The notes below the pieces were generated by a model. That model had not been told where the DNA came from and did not search any database. It worked only from the letters and a program-made list of their open reading frames with translations. From positions 62,001 through 126,000 of the forward strand of contig MU008167.1 of the NCBI GenBank assembly GCA_010909165.1: DNA of 64,000 nucleotides, read 5' to 3'. The stretch's first letter is position 1; every line of letters starts with the position of its first letter. The translations under genes and the position numbers were made by a program. This document shows positions 1 to 10,842 of the stretch, piece after piece. The stretch is from Anthoceros angustus (taxonomy: Eukaryota; Streptophyta; Anthocerotopsida; Anthocerotales; Anthocerotaceae).

Positions 1-1240
1 TCAAAAACTACATGTTTGGCACCATTATGTTCCTCTTGTTGAGTTCTATCGATGATACCAAGATTACAATTGGCCAAGTATTTTGCGAAAAACTCAGCCT
101 CACTTTTTTCGTCGCTAACCTCACATGGGCATTGGTTAGCTGGAGTTTGCTGGAGGAATGAAGAGTCTGTGCAGGAATCCTTCTTCAAACCAGCACCCCT
201 CTCATCTTTGGGCACCTCTAGATGCATAAGGCGATTACGTCATCACGTTTGTGAAAACATCACCCTCAAAGTGTCTTTGTTGGACCGTATGAGCATCTCC
301 GGTGTGTAGAATGGGGTTTTACGAGCGCTCGTCTTGAGGACATGCTCACAATTGCATCTCCATCAACCACCTGCACCTTTGCTACCACATGAGCGTTCGT
401 CCTCACAGTGCCCAAAAGTCTACATTTTTTGCTCACCTGTGTACACATGTGTCTTCATCAACCGCTTGAGTGCACACATGTGTCTTCATCAACCGCTTGA
501 GTGCTGTATATGAGTCTTCACAGTTGCCCGGTGCGCCTTTCACCGGCCCGCTGGCGCCGTTGCATGTGTTCACCACTGCCTTTGTATTCTTGTGCACCTC
601 CTGTTTGTTTCCGTGGGCACAAGATGAACCCTCTTCCACAACATTGTCGGCATGTAAAGACATCACGTCAGATTAATGTCTTCCTTCACTGGAGTAAGAG
701 CTGACCAATTTGCTTGCTACCAAATCCTTGCCTTCATCTCCGTGTAGCCCGATTAGGTTTTTCTCATTCTTCCTTGGCTCTCGCTGCAATTTCCTCACTT
801 TCAAGCAGTTTACTTATGCGTCCTCCCTCGAAAACAGCTGTCCCCGTCCACGGCACGTACCCTTCACTAGTACCCTTCCACTCTTGTCTCCCAACATTGT
901 TGTGTTTGCATCTCGATTCGGCCTTGCCTTGCCTTGCCTTTCTTCCACCTATGCTTCAACCCTAATTTTCCTCCAACCAGTGAGACGTTGGGCGTGCATG
1001 AGAGGCCCATTTGATTCCCCGACCTCTCCTTTTGTGATGAAGTGGGACTGCTCCTCGGGAGGTGGGCCTGTTCCTCCACTTTCTTCCCCTTTTGTCCGTA
1101 GGCCTCTTCTCTTCCTTGTTTACCTTCTCTTGAAGTTGCGCAATTTGGGGTCTCACTCAATTAGCGTTGCTCTTCAATTCATGAACTAATCTACATTATT
1201 GAATACATGACATGATCAATTCCTTCCGGATATCCATTGC

Positions 1241-1597
1241 TCATTCCTCCAAATAAGCATGCTTTCGACATAATGGCATGTAAATATCTTCATCCCCAAC
1301 AACGACTTGAGGTAATAATTTTCCAATTCTATGTGTGAATGGTGCGACAACCTTGCCACATAATTTACATTTGGCTAGCAATGTTTCTATTCTATCAACT
1401 AATGGAATCAATTGTAATAACTTTCCAAATAGTTTTTGTACTATCCCCGTCCAATCGCCACCATTATTTTTCTTTCCTTTATCTGTCGACTTAACTACGG
1501 TTGCTAGTCTACCTTCTCGTTCTAATCGTATGCTTCTTAACAAGTAACTTGTTTTGCCACTAAACATAGGTACCATAATAATGAAAAATTTCTCCAT
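1241..1597 (-). pseudogene. Thymidine kinase pseudogene copy
   Basis: In this copy the N-terminal P-loop half and the C-terminal zinc-ribbon half happen to be in one open frame of 118 codons, but the joining residues do not match the family and the catalytic-Glu region is missing. It retains PMFSGKT, KCKLCGK and PLCRKH. The single frame depends on small indels at the variable sites around 1455 and 1490, so it is not evidence for a functional enzyme. Confidence 0.75.
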
Positions 1598-2582
1598 TTT
1601 ATCGCATACTTATGGGATTATATTCATGAAACAAAACAAGTATTCTTTTGAAAGTAAGAAGGTCTCAAGCTGATCAAGCTAGAGTAAGAAATTCTAAACT
1701 AATCCAACTAGAACAAGAAACTCTAAAGTGATCGTACAACATTATGAGTTGTTTTCTAATGGATTTTGTCTAATCAACTAAATAAACAATCACAAATGAT
1801 CGTAACAAAGAATACATGATTCAATTGATAAGTCAAAGCTTAAGATTTTGCATTATGAATTACAAATCATGAAAATTGTGCATGCGAAATGGCCGTGAAC
1901 ACAATAATCACGCGAGAAGTTTCAAAAGAATGCTTATTTTACGGTGAAAACTGCTTATATAACTTTCTATTAATTTTTACTAACGGTACAATAGCAGTCA
2001 AAGCTCTATGTGAAACTTATTAAGATTATGGTCTTGATAATTGCAATTTCGAATTAATTGCAATTTCTTTTGAATCCTTCACATTCCAATCAATTATAAT
2101 TAACTTGTTCCATTCTTCCTTGGCTCTCGCTGCAATTTCCTCACTTTCAACGCAGAAAGCGGTTACTTGTTGTCGTCCTCCCTCGAGCAAGCTGTCCCTC
2201 ACTGTACCTTCACTAGTACCCTTCCACCGCCCCTGTCTCCCAACATTGTTGTGTTTGCATCGATTCCCGCCTTGCCTTGCCTTTCTTCCACCTATGCTTC
2301 AACCCTAATTTTTCCTCCAACCAGGCAGGCGTTGGAAGGCGTGCATGAGAGGCCCATTTGATTCTCCTTTTGTGATGAAGTGGGACTGCTCCTCGGGAGG
2401 TGGGCCTGCTCCTCCACTTTCTTCCCCTTTTTGTCCGTAGGCCTCTTCTCTTCCTTGTTTACCTTCTCTTGAAGTTGCGCAATTTGGGGTCTCACTCAAT
2501 TAGCGTTGCTCTTCAATTCATGAACTAATCTACATTATTGAATACACGGACATGATCAATTCCTTCCACGGATATCCATTGC

Positions 2583-2936
2583 TCATTCCTCCAAATAAGC
2601 ATGCTTTCGACATAATGGCATGTAAATATCTTCATCCCCAACAACGACTTGAGGTAATAATTTTCCAATTCTATGTGTGAATGGTGCACAACCTTGCCAC
2701 ATAATTTACATTTGGCTAGCAATGTTTCTATTCTATCAACTAATGGAATCAATTGTAATAACTTTCCAAATAGTTTTTGACTATCCCGTCCAATCCACGC
2801 CACCATTATTTTTCTTTCCTTTATCCTGCATCCTTCGGTTGCTAGTCTACGCTTCTCGTTCTAATTGTATGCTTCTTAACAAGTAACTTGTTTTGCCACT
2901 AAACATAGGTACCATAATAATGAAAAATTTCTCCAT
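2583..2936 (-). pseudogene. Thymidine kinase pseudogene copy
   Basis: Second copy within unit 1, produced by the jump at about 2111. The zinc-ribbon half is shifted out of frame after the KCKLCGK pair. The variable stretch at 2790-2835 is heavily altered compared with 54374-54420. Confidence 0.75.
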
Positions 2937-3467
2937 TTTTATCATCGTCACTTATGGGATTATATTGATAAAACAAAACAAGTATTCTTTTGAAAGTAAG
3001 AAGGTCTCAAGTGATCAAGCTAGAGTAAGAAATTCTAAACTAATCCAACTAGAACAAGAAACTCTAAAGTGATCGTGCTACATTATGAGTTGTTTTCTAA
3101 TGGATTTTGTCTAATCAACTAAATAAACAATCACAAATGATCAAAACAAAGAATGCATGATTCAATTGATAAGTCAAAGCTTAAGATTTTGCATTATGAA
3201 TTACAAATCATGAAAATTGTGCATGCGAAATGGCCGTGAACACAATAATCACGCGAGAAGTTTCAAAAGAATGCTTATTTTACGGTGAAAACTGCTTATA
3301 TAACTTTCTATTAATTTTTACTAACGGTACAATAGCAGTCAAAGCTCTATGTGAAACTTATTAAGATTATGGTCTTGATAACGCTTTCAGTTAATTGCAA
3401 TTTCGAATTAATTGCAATTTCTTTGAATCCTTCACATTCCAATCAATTATAATTAACTTGTTCCATT

Positions 3468-4816
3468 GGGCTCTCTTCGCATTGGTTTCTTCCGCTTTGT
3501 AACTCACTCGCAAATTATTACCTACTCAAAATGCTTGAATTAGTATCTAATAGGCCTCTCGGGCAGGCCTCATAGACTCACATTAATTAATCCAACATTG
3601 CAAATCGATGACCTCTTGAGTCATGACATTGTGCCTCTTGCTTCCTCTATTTCTTGTAGCCGGGCTAACACTAACAAGGATGGCGTGAAGGTAATCGCGA
3701 AAGAGTAAAACTTGGACTAAGTCAACATGTAGATCGTCGAAAATCAACACATAAAACAAAGAATTTGAAAACTCAAAACTTGAAATCAAAAATCAAAAGT
3801 TGAGCCACACACAAAACAAATAAGGAAAATCAACAGCTCAAAAACAAAGATCGAAATCCCAAAATGAATATAAACAAAATAAGGGGTGCGGATGTACAAT
3901 GTCATTTACAATTGCACAACATTGTTTTGTTACAATGTACAATGCCATTTACAATACACAACACCACTTGTAAAATTTTTCGATTACGAATGCATTACAA
4001 TGAAAACGAAAATAGATCTTAAACATGTAGTTCGACCATATCTAAACATCTTTTATATATACACACATAGGTATATAGAATTTGTATCTTGCATTTCATT
4101 CAAAAAGAAGCCCAGCCGTGCGGACCAATGGGCGGCCTCGTGAGGGGCTCTCTTCGCATTGGTTTCTTCCGGTTTTGTAACTCACTCGCAAATTATTACC
4201 TACTCAAAATGCTTGAATTAGTATCTAATAGGCCTCTCGGGCAGGCCTCATAGACTCACATTAATTAATCCAACATTGCAAATCGATGACCTCTTGAGTC
4301 ATGACATTGTGCCTCTTGCTTCCTCTATTTCTTGTGTGAGGCTAACACTAACAAGGATGGCGTGAAGGTAATCGAAGAGTAAAACTTGGACTAAGTCAAC
4401 ATGTAGATCGTCGAAAATCAACACATAAAACAAAGAATTTGAAAACTCAAAACTTGAAATCAAAAATCAAAAGTTGAGCCACAAAACAAATAAGGAAAAT
4501 CAACAGCTCAAAAACAAAGATCGAAATCCCAAAATGAATATAAACAAAATAAGGTGCAGATGTACAATGTCATTCTGATTACAACATTGTTTTGTTACAA
4601 TGTCTGCCATTTACAATACACAACACCACTTGTAAAATTTTCAGTTACGAATGCACGTCACAATGAAAACGAAAATAGATCTTAAACATGTAGTTCGACC
4701 ATATCTAAACATCTTTTATATATACACACATAGGTATATAAAATTTGTATCTTGCATTTCATTCAAAAGAAGCCCGTAGCCGTGCTGCACCAATGGGCGG
4801 CCTCGTGAGGGGCTCT
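3468..4816 (+). repeat. Tandem duplication of module D 5' part (about 670 bp)
   Basis: The segment that starts with gggctctcttcgcattgg at 3468 starts again at 4145 and reaches the normal continuation at 4810. The junction at 4145-4151 falls on GGGCTCT, which is present at both the donor (gaggggctcttaca) and acceptor (cattgggctctctt) positions. This points to a microhomology-mediated event. Confidence 0.8.
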
Positions 4817-5902
4817 TACAACCCTGTGACCCGTAGGGGCCATGAATGAGAGGATGGGTGGCACCCCATCTTATCACCGACATTCGATTGGCGACAATGG
4901 AGTTCCAATGAGCTCACGTGTTTGGATGTCGCTCCTTCAAGGAGGACTACAAAACAAATATTATTTCACCTTTTGGCTTTTGATTCAACGTTTGAATGTA
5001 GCCAGTTTTTGTTTCAACCTTTTGTGAAACGAGGCGCTTGTTTTGCTTGATGCATTTTGCAACTTTTAGCTTAGCTTTAGCCTCCCTTGAAATGGTTGGT
5101 AGCACTTTTCTCTTCTTAAAAGCACCTTGACTACTTCTTGGAGCCAATAATTTTTAGTTGGAGCTTTTCTTAAAAGCGATTGAGGTTGAATTATTATGCT
5201 TAAGAGCAACTTGAATCTTGTTATCAAGTTGAGCAACAATGCTGGTCATAACTTCCATGTATAATTTCGATGGAAATCAATATTCAAAACTTGAGTGTGG
5301 AGCACTTGAATCTTGCACCAAGTTATCCCACTCATAGTTTGATTGTTCAATGATATTGCTTAATATGCTTTTGTGAACGGTGTGATTCCTTATGTTTAGA
5401 GGAAGTAGATAGTTTCTCTTGTCTCTTGAGATCTTTAAATTTATCTCTAGAGATATCTACTATTGCCTGGTATAAAAATACACTTCTTGGGTCCGAAGTA
5501 TTTTTTCGTCGCCATTCAAGTAATGCTTGCTTTATTTTTGTAATACTTGAGCATGTATTACAACAAGGTGCTTAGACACTTGACTTCCTTGAAAACTTGT
5601 TCGATTCTGCATTGCATCTCATCAATGTGATGCGATATTAAGCGATGAATGCGTCGCTCGCATATGTTGACATTTTTCCAACATTTTGGCGTGCATAACT
5701 CCTCGGTGTGAGTTGAGTTTAAAAGGCTAGCGAGATCGCTTGTTAATTAATGATAAAGGATCATTAACACACCAATGTTTTAAAACATAAATAAACAAAG
5801 ATGTGTTATCAAGGAGAAAAGAACAAAACCCGAGCAAATAAACAAACCACACCTACCTCGTGGCTAGCTCACTTCCTTGTGCTCACTTCCGATTACTCAC
5901 TC

Positions 5903-5970
5903 TATAAATACTACATGTACTTGCTATTTCTAGCGTTTAGGGTTTCACCTCATCTCCTCCTTACAATAAA
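5903..5970 (+). promoter_or_regulatory. TATA / telo-box / AATAAA block
   Basis: A perfect TATAAATA lies at 5903-5910. About 25 bp downstream is tttagggttt (5936-5945), the complement of the plant telo-box AAACCCTAAA, which sits near transcription starts of many plant housekeeping genes. AATAAA follows at 5965-5970. TATA and poly(A) signal within 70 bp is the arrangement of a U3-R region in LTR elements, but I could not find LTR ends or a tRNA primer site. The F leader with an ATG near 6162 follows. Confidence 0.6.
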
Positions 5971-6055
5971 GAATATCCCATCCCTTGTTATTTCTAGCTA
6001 AGCATTCTTCTTTATAGCTAAATATAATATATTAAATCACATTTACTCATTTTTC

Positions 6056-6075
6056 ATGATGGGCTCTCCCATCAT
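6056..6075. other. Conserved hairpin in the F leader
   Basis: ATGATGGG, a CTCT loop and CCCATCAT form a perfect 8-bp stem. The hairpin recurs in each F leader (for example near 13270, 23850, 24990 and 46904). Two copies, near 35208 and 57000, carry one extra C. Confidence 0.6.
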
Positions 6076-6400
6076 CTCTCCTCCCTCAATAGAACTTCAT
6101 TTTTATTTCTTATTATTTGCAACTAGACATCATTTACTATGTTTTTCTTGTTTTCTCAGCCATGACTACTTTTATGAATGCGGGTTTAAACAAGGATGCG
6201 AGAATGGGCCCTCCACCTCGTAGGGGCATCGGGGTCATCCCGACTTTACTTTTTGCTCACGATGACTCCTAGAGATCGTGAGTCTTCTCACAACCATACA
6301 AACCACTTCTTCTAAGGAGAGAAGCCTACGGTAGTTTCTCGACCAACTACTAAAAACTATCAAGAGGCGTCTCTGTCAGTGGCGCTCAAAGATCATTGAA

Positions 6401-6767
6401 GGTGGCATAAGAGCACAGTGGTATAATAAAACACCATTGAAGATGACATAAGAGCAAGTGGCATAAGACAAGGAAAGGCATAATCAAACACCATTGAAGA
6501 TGACATAAGACCACCAAGTGGCGTAAGACATTGAAAGTTGGCATAACTAAATACCTTTGAAGATGACATAAAACCTTTGAAGTGGGATAAGAAACGAAAG
6601 TTGGCTCAATCAAACACCATTGAAGATGACATAAGAGAAGTGGCATAAGACAAGGAAAGCTAGCATAATCAAACACCATTGAAGATGACATAAAACCAAG
6701 TGGCGTAAGACAACAAAAGTGGCATAATCAAACACCATTGAAGATGATATAAGACCCTTTGTTCAAA
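6401..6767 (+). repeat. 64-bp minisatellite block
   Basis: About six repeats carrying accattgaagatgacataag and gtggcataagacaaggaaag. Spacing here is 59-65 bp because of small deletions. Open stretches on the minus strand through these blocks are a by-product of the repeat: the full period of 64 is not a multiple of three. Confidence 0.85.
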
Positions 6768-7640
6768 GGTGGCAAGAAAAGCGCTATAAACTATAAAGTA
6801 TATGGCATCATAATTGGGGACTTATCTCAATGGATAAATGTTTGGGGCAAAGAGCTTTTAGTATCCTAATCGAAAGCGACCCCATGAGCTGGGTTCCACA
6901 AGGCGTTGGTACACATTACTAACTCACCCCAATGCATTGAGATATTTTAATACAAGATTTGTTAAAACACGATAGTGCATTAAATCATGGCGAGATTTAG
7001 ATCACGTTACCCATGATCTAAATCTTGACCGCGATGAGGGTCCGCCTCGGTTTGGCTCATCCTCCGCCTCTTCTCTTTCCACGTGCGGTTGTGGAGCGCC
7101 ATCGACGATTCCGGTCCCATTTGGCCCGTTGTCCCGTGGAGGGGCAAGCGTATTGCTACGCATGACGCCCGTTTGGCGGCGTCATGTTTTCGATAACTAA
7201 GGAGGCGGATTTTTTCCGTGAGCCCATATACATTGCATAATGGCGTGTCACCGAGGCGGACCTTTTTATACTAGGGGAGCAAATTTACGCCAGCTCATGT
7301 GGTTGTCACGGATCCCACGAGACTCCGTATGCGAGCACGTCATCATCAACCCCGGCTGGGTGGCGGAAGGATGCGCAACTAGCAAGACTCACAAGTACCC
7401 TCCTTTGCAAGACGGCCATGTTTTCATCCCCTCATCCTCGAGACTCATGGGGCTATGGGCAAGGACTTCTCTAGGTTAATTAAGGAGTGTGCAAAGCCTA
7501 TCACAATACGGGGAATTGGAGGCCTCCCCTTTCCTCTGTGGTGGCTTTCTTTCGCCTTTGGTTTTCATAGCCAGAAAGCTGCTTGTTTATAGGGGCCTGG
7601 TAGCAGGACTAGCGGCTTCTTTGACATTGGTGGTAGGTAG
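6768..7640 (+). pseudogene. Module E copy
   Basis: The domain part lies at 7276-7640. HVFIP is followed by a frame change because only four C are present in the run. After it, DFSRLIKECAK is in another frame. Confidence 0.55.
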
Positions 7641-8557
7641 GCCCTTCATCATCCCCGATCACGATATCATTGGTGCGATGGTGAATTACGGAAAGGCATT
7701 CGAGGACTAGGACTTCCCCTTTACTATTAGCCCTTTTTAGGTTGTTCCTCCTTGGACTTAAGGGTTGATGGCATTTCCTATCTACGCCTATTAAGAACGT
7801 CTACTCTACTCTTCTTACACATGATTAAAATTAGCGTCCATTACTTTATGCCTTTATTTTATTACCATGTTGTATTATGTCATTTTTTATTACCATGTTG
7901 TATTATGTCATTTTTTTATTTCTTATTATTTGCAACTAGACATCATTTACTATGTTTTTCTTGTTTTCTCACCATGACTACTTTTATGGATCACGGGTTT
8001 TAAATGCTGGGGAGGAGTGGGTAAGCCTCCATAGGGGTATTGTGGGTCATCGACTTCACTTCTGCTCACCATGACTCCTAGAGATCATGAGTCTTCTCAC
8101 AAACATACAAAACCACTTCTTCCAAGGGAAGCGTAACAAGAGTTCTCGACCAACTACTAAAACCCATCAAGACTTTTGTCAAAGTGCCTTGGAGATTTGG
8201 AAGCCAATAGGCTGGACAACATCCTAGGAGGTTGGGAAGCTAGCAGGCCTTGGTGACATATTTACAATGATTTACTTAACTTAAGAGAAAGTAAGTCTCG
8301 CGTTATGAGGACTCGCAGGAGACCAACGTACCCCATCCGTGAGGACCAACTTAGCGGATGCTGGAAATCGAAGAGCTTCACTCAGCTGAAGCTAAAGAGC
8401 AAGCTATCACTAGTTCATAGCGGTGATGGATTCGTAACTTCGTAAGAAAATTGTTATCGTGCTTTAGCAAATCTTTCTTTAAGATCTCTTATTTTATTAT
8501 ATTGGGGTGATCAATCCCTAATTATGGTACCATATTCTTTATAATTTATAGTGCATT

Positions 8558-8704
8558 CTTAGATTATGCCATCTTTATGGTCTTGTGCCACCTTTATGGT
8601 CTTTGATTGTGCCACCTTTATGGTCTTGTGCCACCTTTCGTGGACTTTTGTTTTGCCAACCTTGGTGGTCTTTTCTCATGCCACCTTATGCCACTTTCTA
8701 CTTG
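8558..8704 (-). repeat. Inverted, diverged relative of the minisatellite (in H1)
   Basis: The sequence gccacctttatggtctttga repeats about every 34 bp. Its complement resembles part of the 64-bp repeat (ggcataatcaaacaccattg). Each unit therefore has the minisatellite in one orientation before E and a shorter inverted cluster after G. Other copies are near 17578-17710, 29278-29410, 38874-39000, 40580-40710, 41967-42085 and 52184-52315. Confidence 0.5.
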
Positions 8705-9165
8705 ATGAAGGTAGCTCCAGCTTGCTCTAAGGTGGGATGAAATAATCGTAACGGATCCGGATCATCAAAACACTCCGTTGCCTCCTAATATTCCTTCTCC
8801 ACATAGGTTTGCACATCATTCGCCATTTTGAGGTGCTCGCAAGCACACTCCACGACCTGCACAACTTGACTACGTGAGGCCTCTGTTTGCTCGATGTGTG
8901 TTCACAAAATGCGAGCATCGTAGTTTCTTCAACTCTTGTGTCAACCCAACTGATGCTTGAGAGTTAGTACCTGTTATGAGAAGCCTATCCACTTGTAGTT
9001 ATGCTCCAACATTGCTTTCAATACATAGAAATGGATTTTTCACTCTAAGCAAATGTGACATGATACACATGCACAAAGTTCCAAATTCGAGACTAGTACC
9101 CACAACTCAGCCTCCTTCTTTCACATGTAACGTCGTTACATTGCTCCAAAAATAACAAAATGGTA

Positions 9166-9504
9166 TCATTTTGTTCTTCTTGTTGAGCGCATTTGGATTG
9201 CCCGCTCATTACATTGGTTGAGCATTTGGTGAGAAATTGCCCGCTTTCTACAGCAGAATTCCTCAAGGCCCATGTTCCGTCGTTTTAGTGACTCAAAAAC
9301 TACATGTTTGCTTTCATTATGTTCCTCTTGTTGAGTTCTATCAGGATGATACCAAGAGCGAGTTACAATTGGCCGGTATTTTGCGAAAAACTCAGCCTCA
9401 CTTTTTACGGTCACCGCTAACCTCACATGGGCATTGGTTAGCTGGAGTTTGCTGGAGGAATGAAGAGTCTGCAGGAATCCTTCTTCAAACCAGCACCCTC
9501 TCAT
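9166..9504 (-). pseudogene. Module H2: minus-strand ORF remnant (representative copy)
   Basis: A 112-codon open stretch on the minus strand contains the segments SKLQLTNAHVRLAVTVKSEA, AEFFAKY, DRTQQEEHN and KHVVFESLKRRNMGLEEF. The same residues appear in the copies at 29944-30237, 42623-42844 and in part of 1-300, 18240-18560 and 52840-53130, with frame breaks at different hot spots. The conserved reading between independent breaks suggests a once-coding sequence. The family is not recognised. Confidence 0.4.
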
Positions 9505-10060
9505 CTTTGGGCACCTCTAGATGCATAAGGCGATTACATCACGTTTGTGAAAACATCGCCCTCAAAGTGTCTTTGTTGGCCGTATGAGCATCTCCCGGTG
9601 TGTAGAATGGGGTTTCTGGCCGTCTTGAGGACATGCTCGTCAATTGCATCTCCATCAACCACCACCTTTGCCACATGGCGTTTACGTCCTCACAGTTGCC
9701 CAAAAGTCTACATTTTTTGCTCACTTGTGTACACATGTGTCTTCATCAACCGCTTGAGTGCCCTGTGAGTCTTCACGATTTACTGGCCGTTGCATGTGTG
9801 TTCTTTTGCTTCACTGCTAAATTTTGTATATTCTTGTGCACCTCTGTTTGTTTCGTAAGTACACAGATGAACCCTCTTCCACAACATTGTCGATGTAAAG
9901 ACATCACGTGCATATCAATGTCTTCCTTCACTTGGAGTAAGAGCTGACCAATTTGCTTGCTACCAAATCCTTGCCTTCATCTCCGAGATCGGATTAGGTT
10001 TTTCTCATTCTTCCTTGGCTCTCGCGAATTCCTCACTTTCAACGCAGAAGCAGTTACTTG

Positions 10061-10403
10061 TTATGCGTCCTCCTCGACATCCCTCACGCGTGTACCCTTC
10101 ACTAGTACCCTTCCACCTTTGTCTCCCAACATTGTTGTGTTTGCATCGATTCCTCGGCCTTGCCTTGCCTTGCCTTTCTTCCACCTATGCTTCAACCCTA
10201 ATTTTTCCTCCAACCGTGCAGACGTTGGAAGGCGTGCATGAGAGGCCCATTTGATTCCTGACCTCTCCTTTTTGTGATGAAGTGGGACCTGCTCCTCGGG
10301 AGGTGGGGCCTGTTCCTCCACTTTCTTCCCCCTTTTGTCCGTAGGCCTCTTCTCTTCCTTGTTTACCTTCTCTTGAAGTTGCGCAATTTGGGGTCTCACT
10401 CAA
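10061..10403 (-). pseudogene. Module M: Lys/Glu-rich remnant (representative copy)
   Basis: The minus strand directly downstream of the TK pseudogene carries a hydrophilic open stretch rich in Lys, Glu, Arg and Gln, starting RPQIAQLQEKVNKEEKRP, followed by a basic segment with KHRWKKGKARQG. In other copies the same DNA is open in an adjacent frame, so the true frame is not certain. I do not recognise the product. A short coiled-coil-like start is all that can be said. Further copies lie at 867-1160, 2292-2499, 19122-19476, 20787-20996 (truncated), 30791-31179, 32166-32373, 43598-43804, 43801-44091 and 53780-54076. Confidence 0.45.
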
Positions 10404-10485
10404 TTAGCGTTGCTCTTCAATTCATGAACTAATCTACATTATTGAATACACGGACATGATCAATTCCTTCACGGATATCCATTGC

Positions 10486-10842
10486 TCATTCCTCCAAATA
10501 AGCATGCTTTCGACATAATGGCATGTAAATATCTTCATCCCCAACAACGACTTGAGGTAATAATTTTCCAATTCTATGTGTGAATGGTGCAGCAACCTTG
10601 CCACATAATTTACATTTAGCTAGCAATGTTTCTATTCTATCAACTAATGGAATCAATTGTAATAACTTTCCAAATAGTTTTTGATATCCCGTCCAATCCA
10701 CACCATTATTTTTCTTTCCTTTATCTCGCGCACTTAACTACGGTTGCTAGTCTACACCTTCTAGTTCTAATCGTATGCTTCTTAACAAGTAACTTGTTTT
10801 GCCACTAAACATAGGTACCATAATAATGAAAAACTTCTCCAT
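10486..10842 (-). pseudogene. Thymidine kinase pseudogene copy
   Basis: The C-terminal half (10486-10701) is open and keeps both zinc-binding pairs. The P-loop half is in another frame. The site that reads CCTGCC at 54374 is reduced to CAC here. Confidence 0.75.

Larger units (their letters stand above)
1..9292 (+). repeat. Array unit 1
   Basis: Module order: H2 remnant (1-300), degenerate 33-bp repeat (about 470-560), M (867-1160), TK (1241-1597), AT-rich block, then a jump near 2111 back into M, a second TK (2583-2936), the AT-rich block again, D twice in tandem (3468-4144 and 4145-4816), Lys-rich minus-strand remnant (4947-5560), promoter-like block (5903-5970), F leader (ATG near 6162), minisatellite (6401-6767), E (6768-7640), G (7973-8283) and H1 (8551-8970). 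The internal duplications of M-TK and D add about 2 kb to the minimal unit. Confidence 0.85.

Noticed and set aside
1241-1597. Functional 118-residue thymidine kinase
   Set aside because: The catalytic-Glu region is missing, and the single open frame depends on indel hot spots. Other copies with fuller sequence are out of frame at the deletion.
6401-6767. CRISPR-like array of about 60-bp repeats
   Set aside because: The whole 64-bp unit is repeated with no unique spacers, the context is plant nuclear DNA, and no cas-like genes are present. It is a minisatellite.
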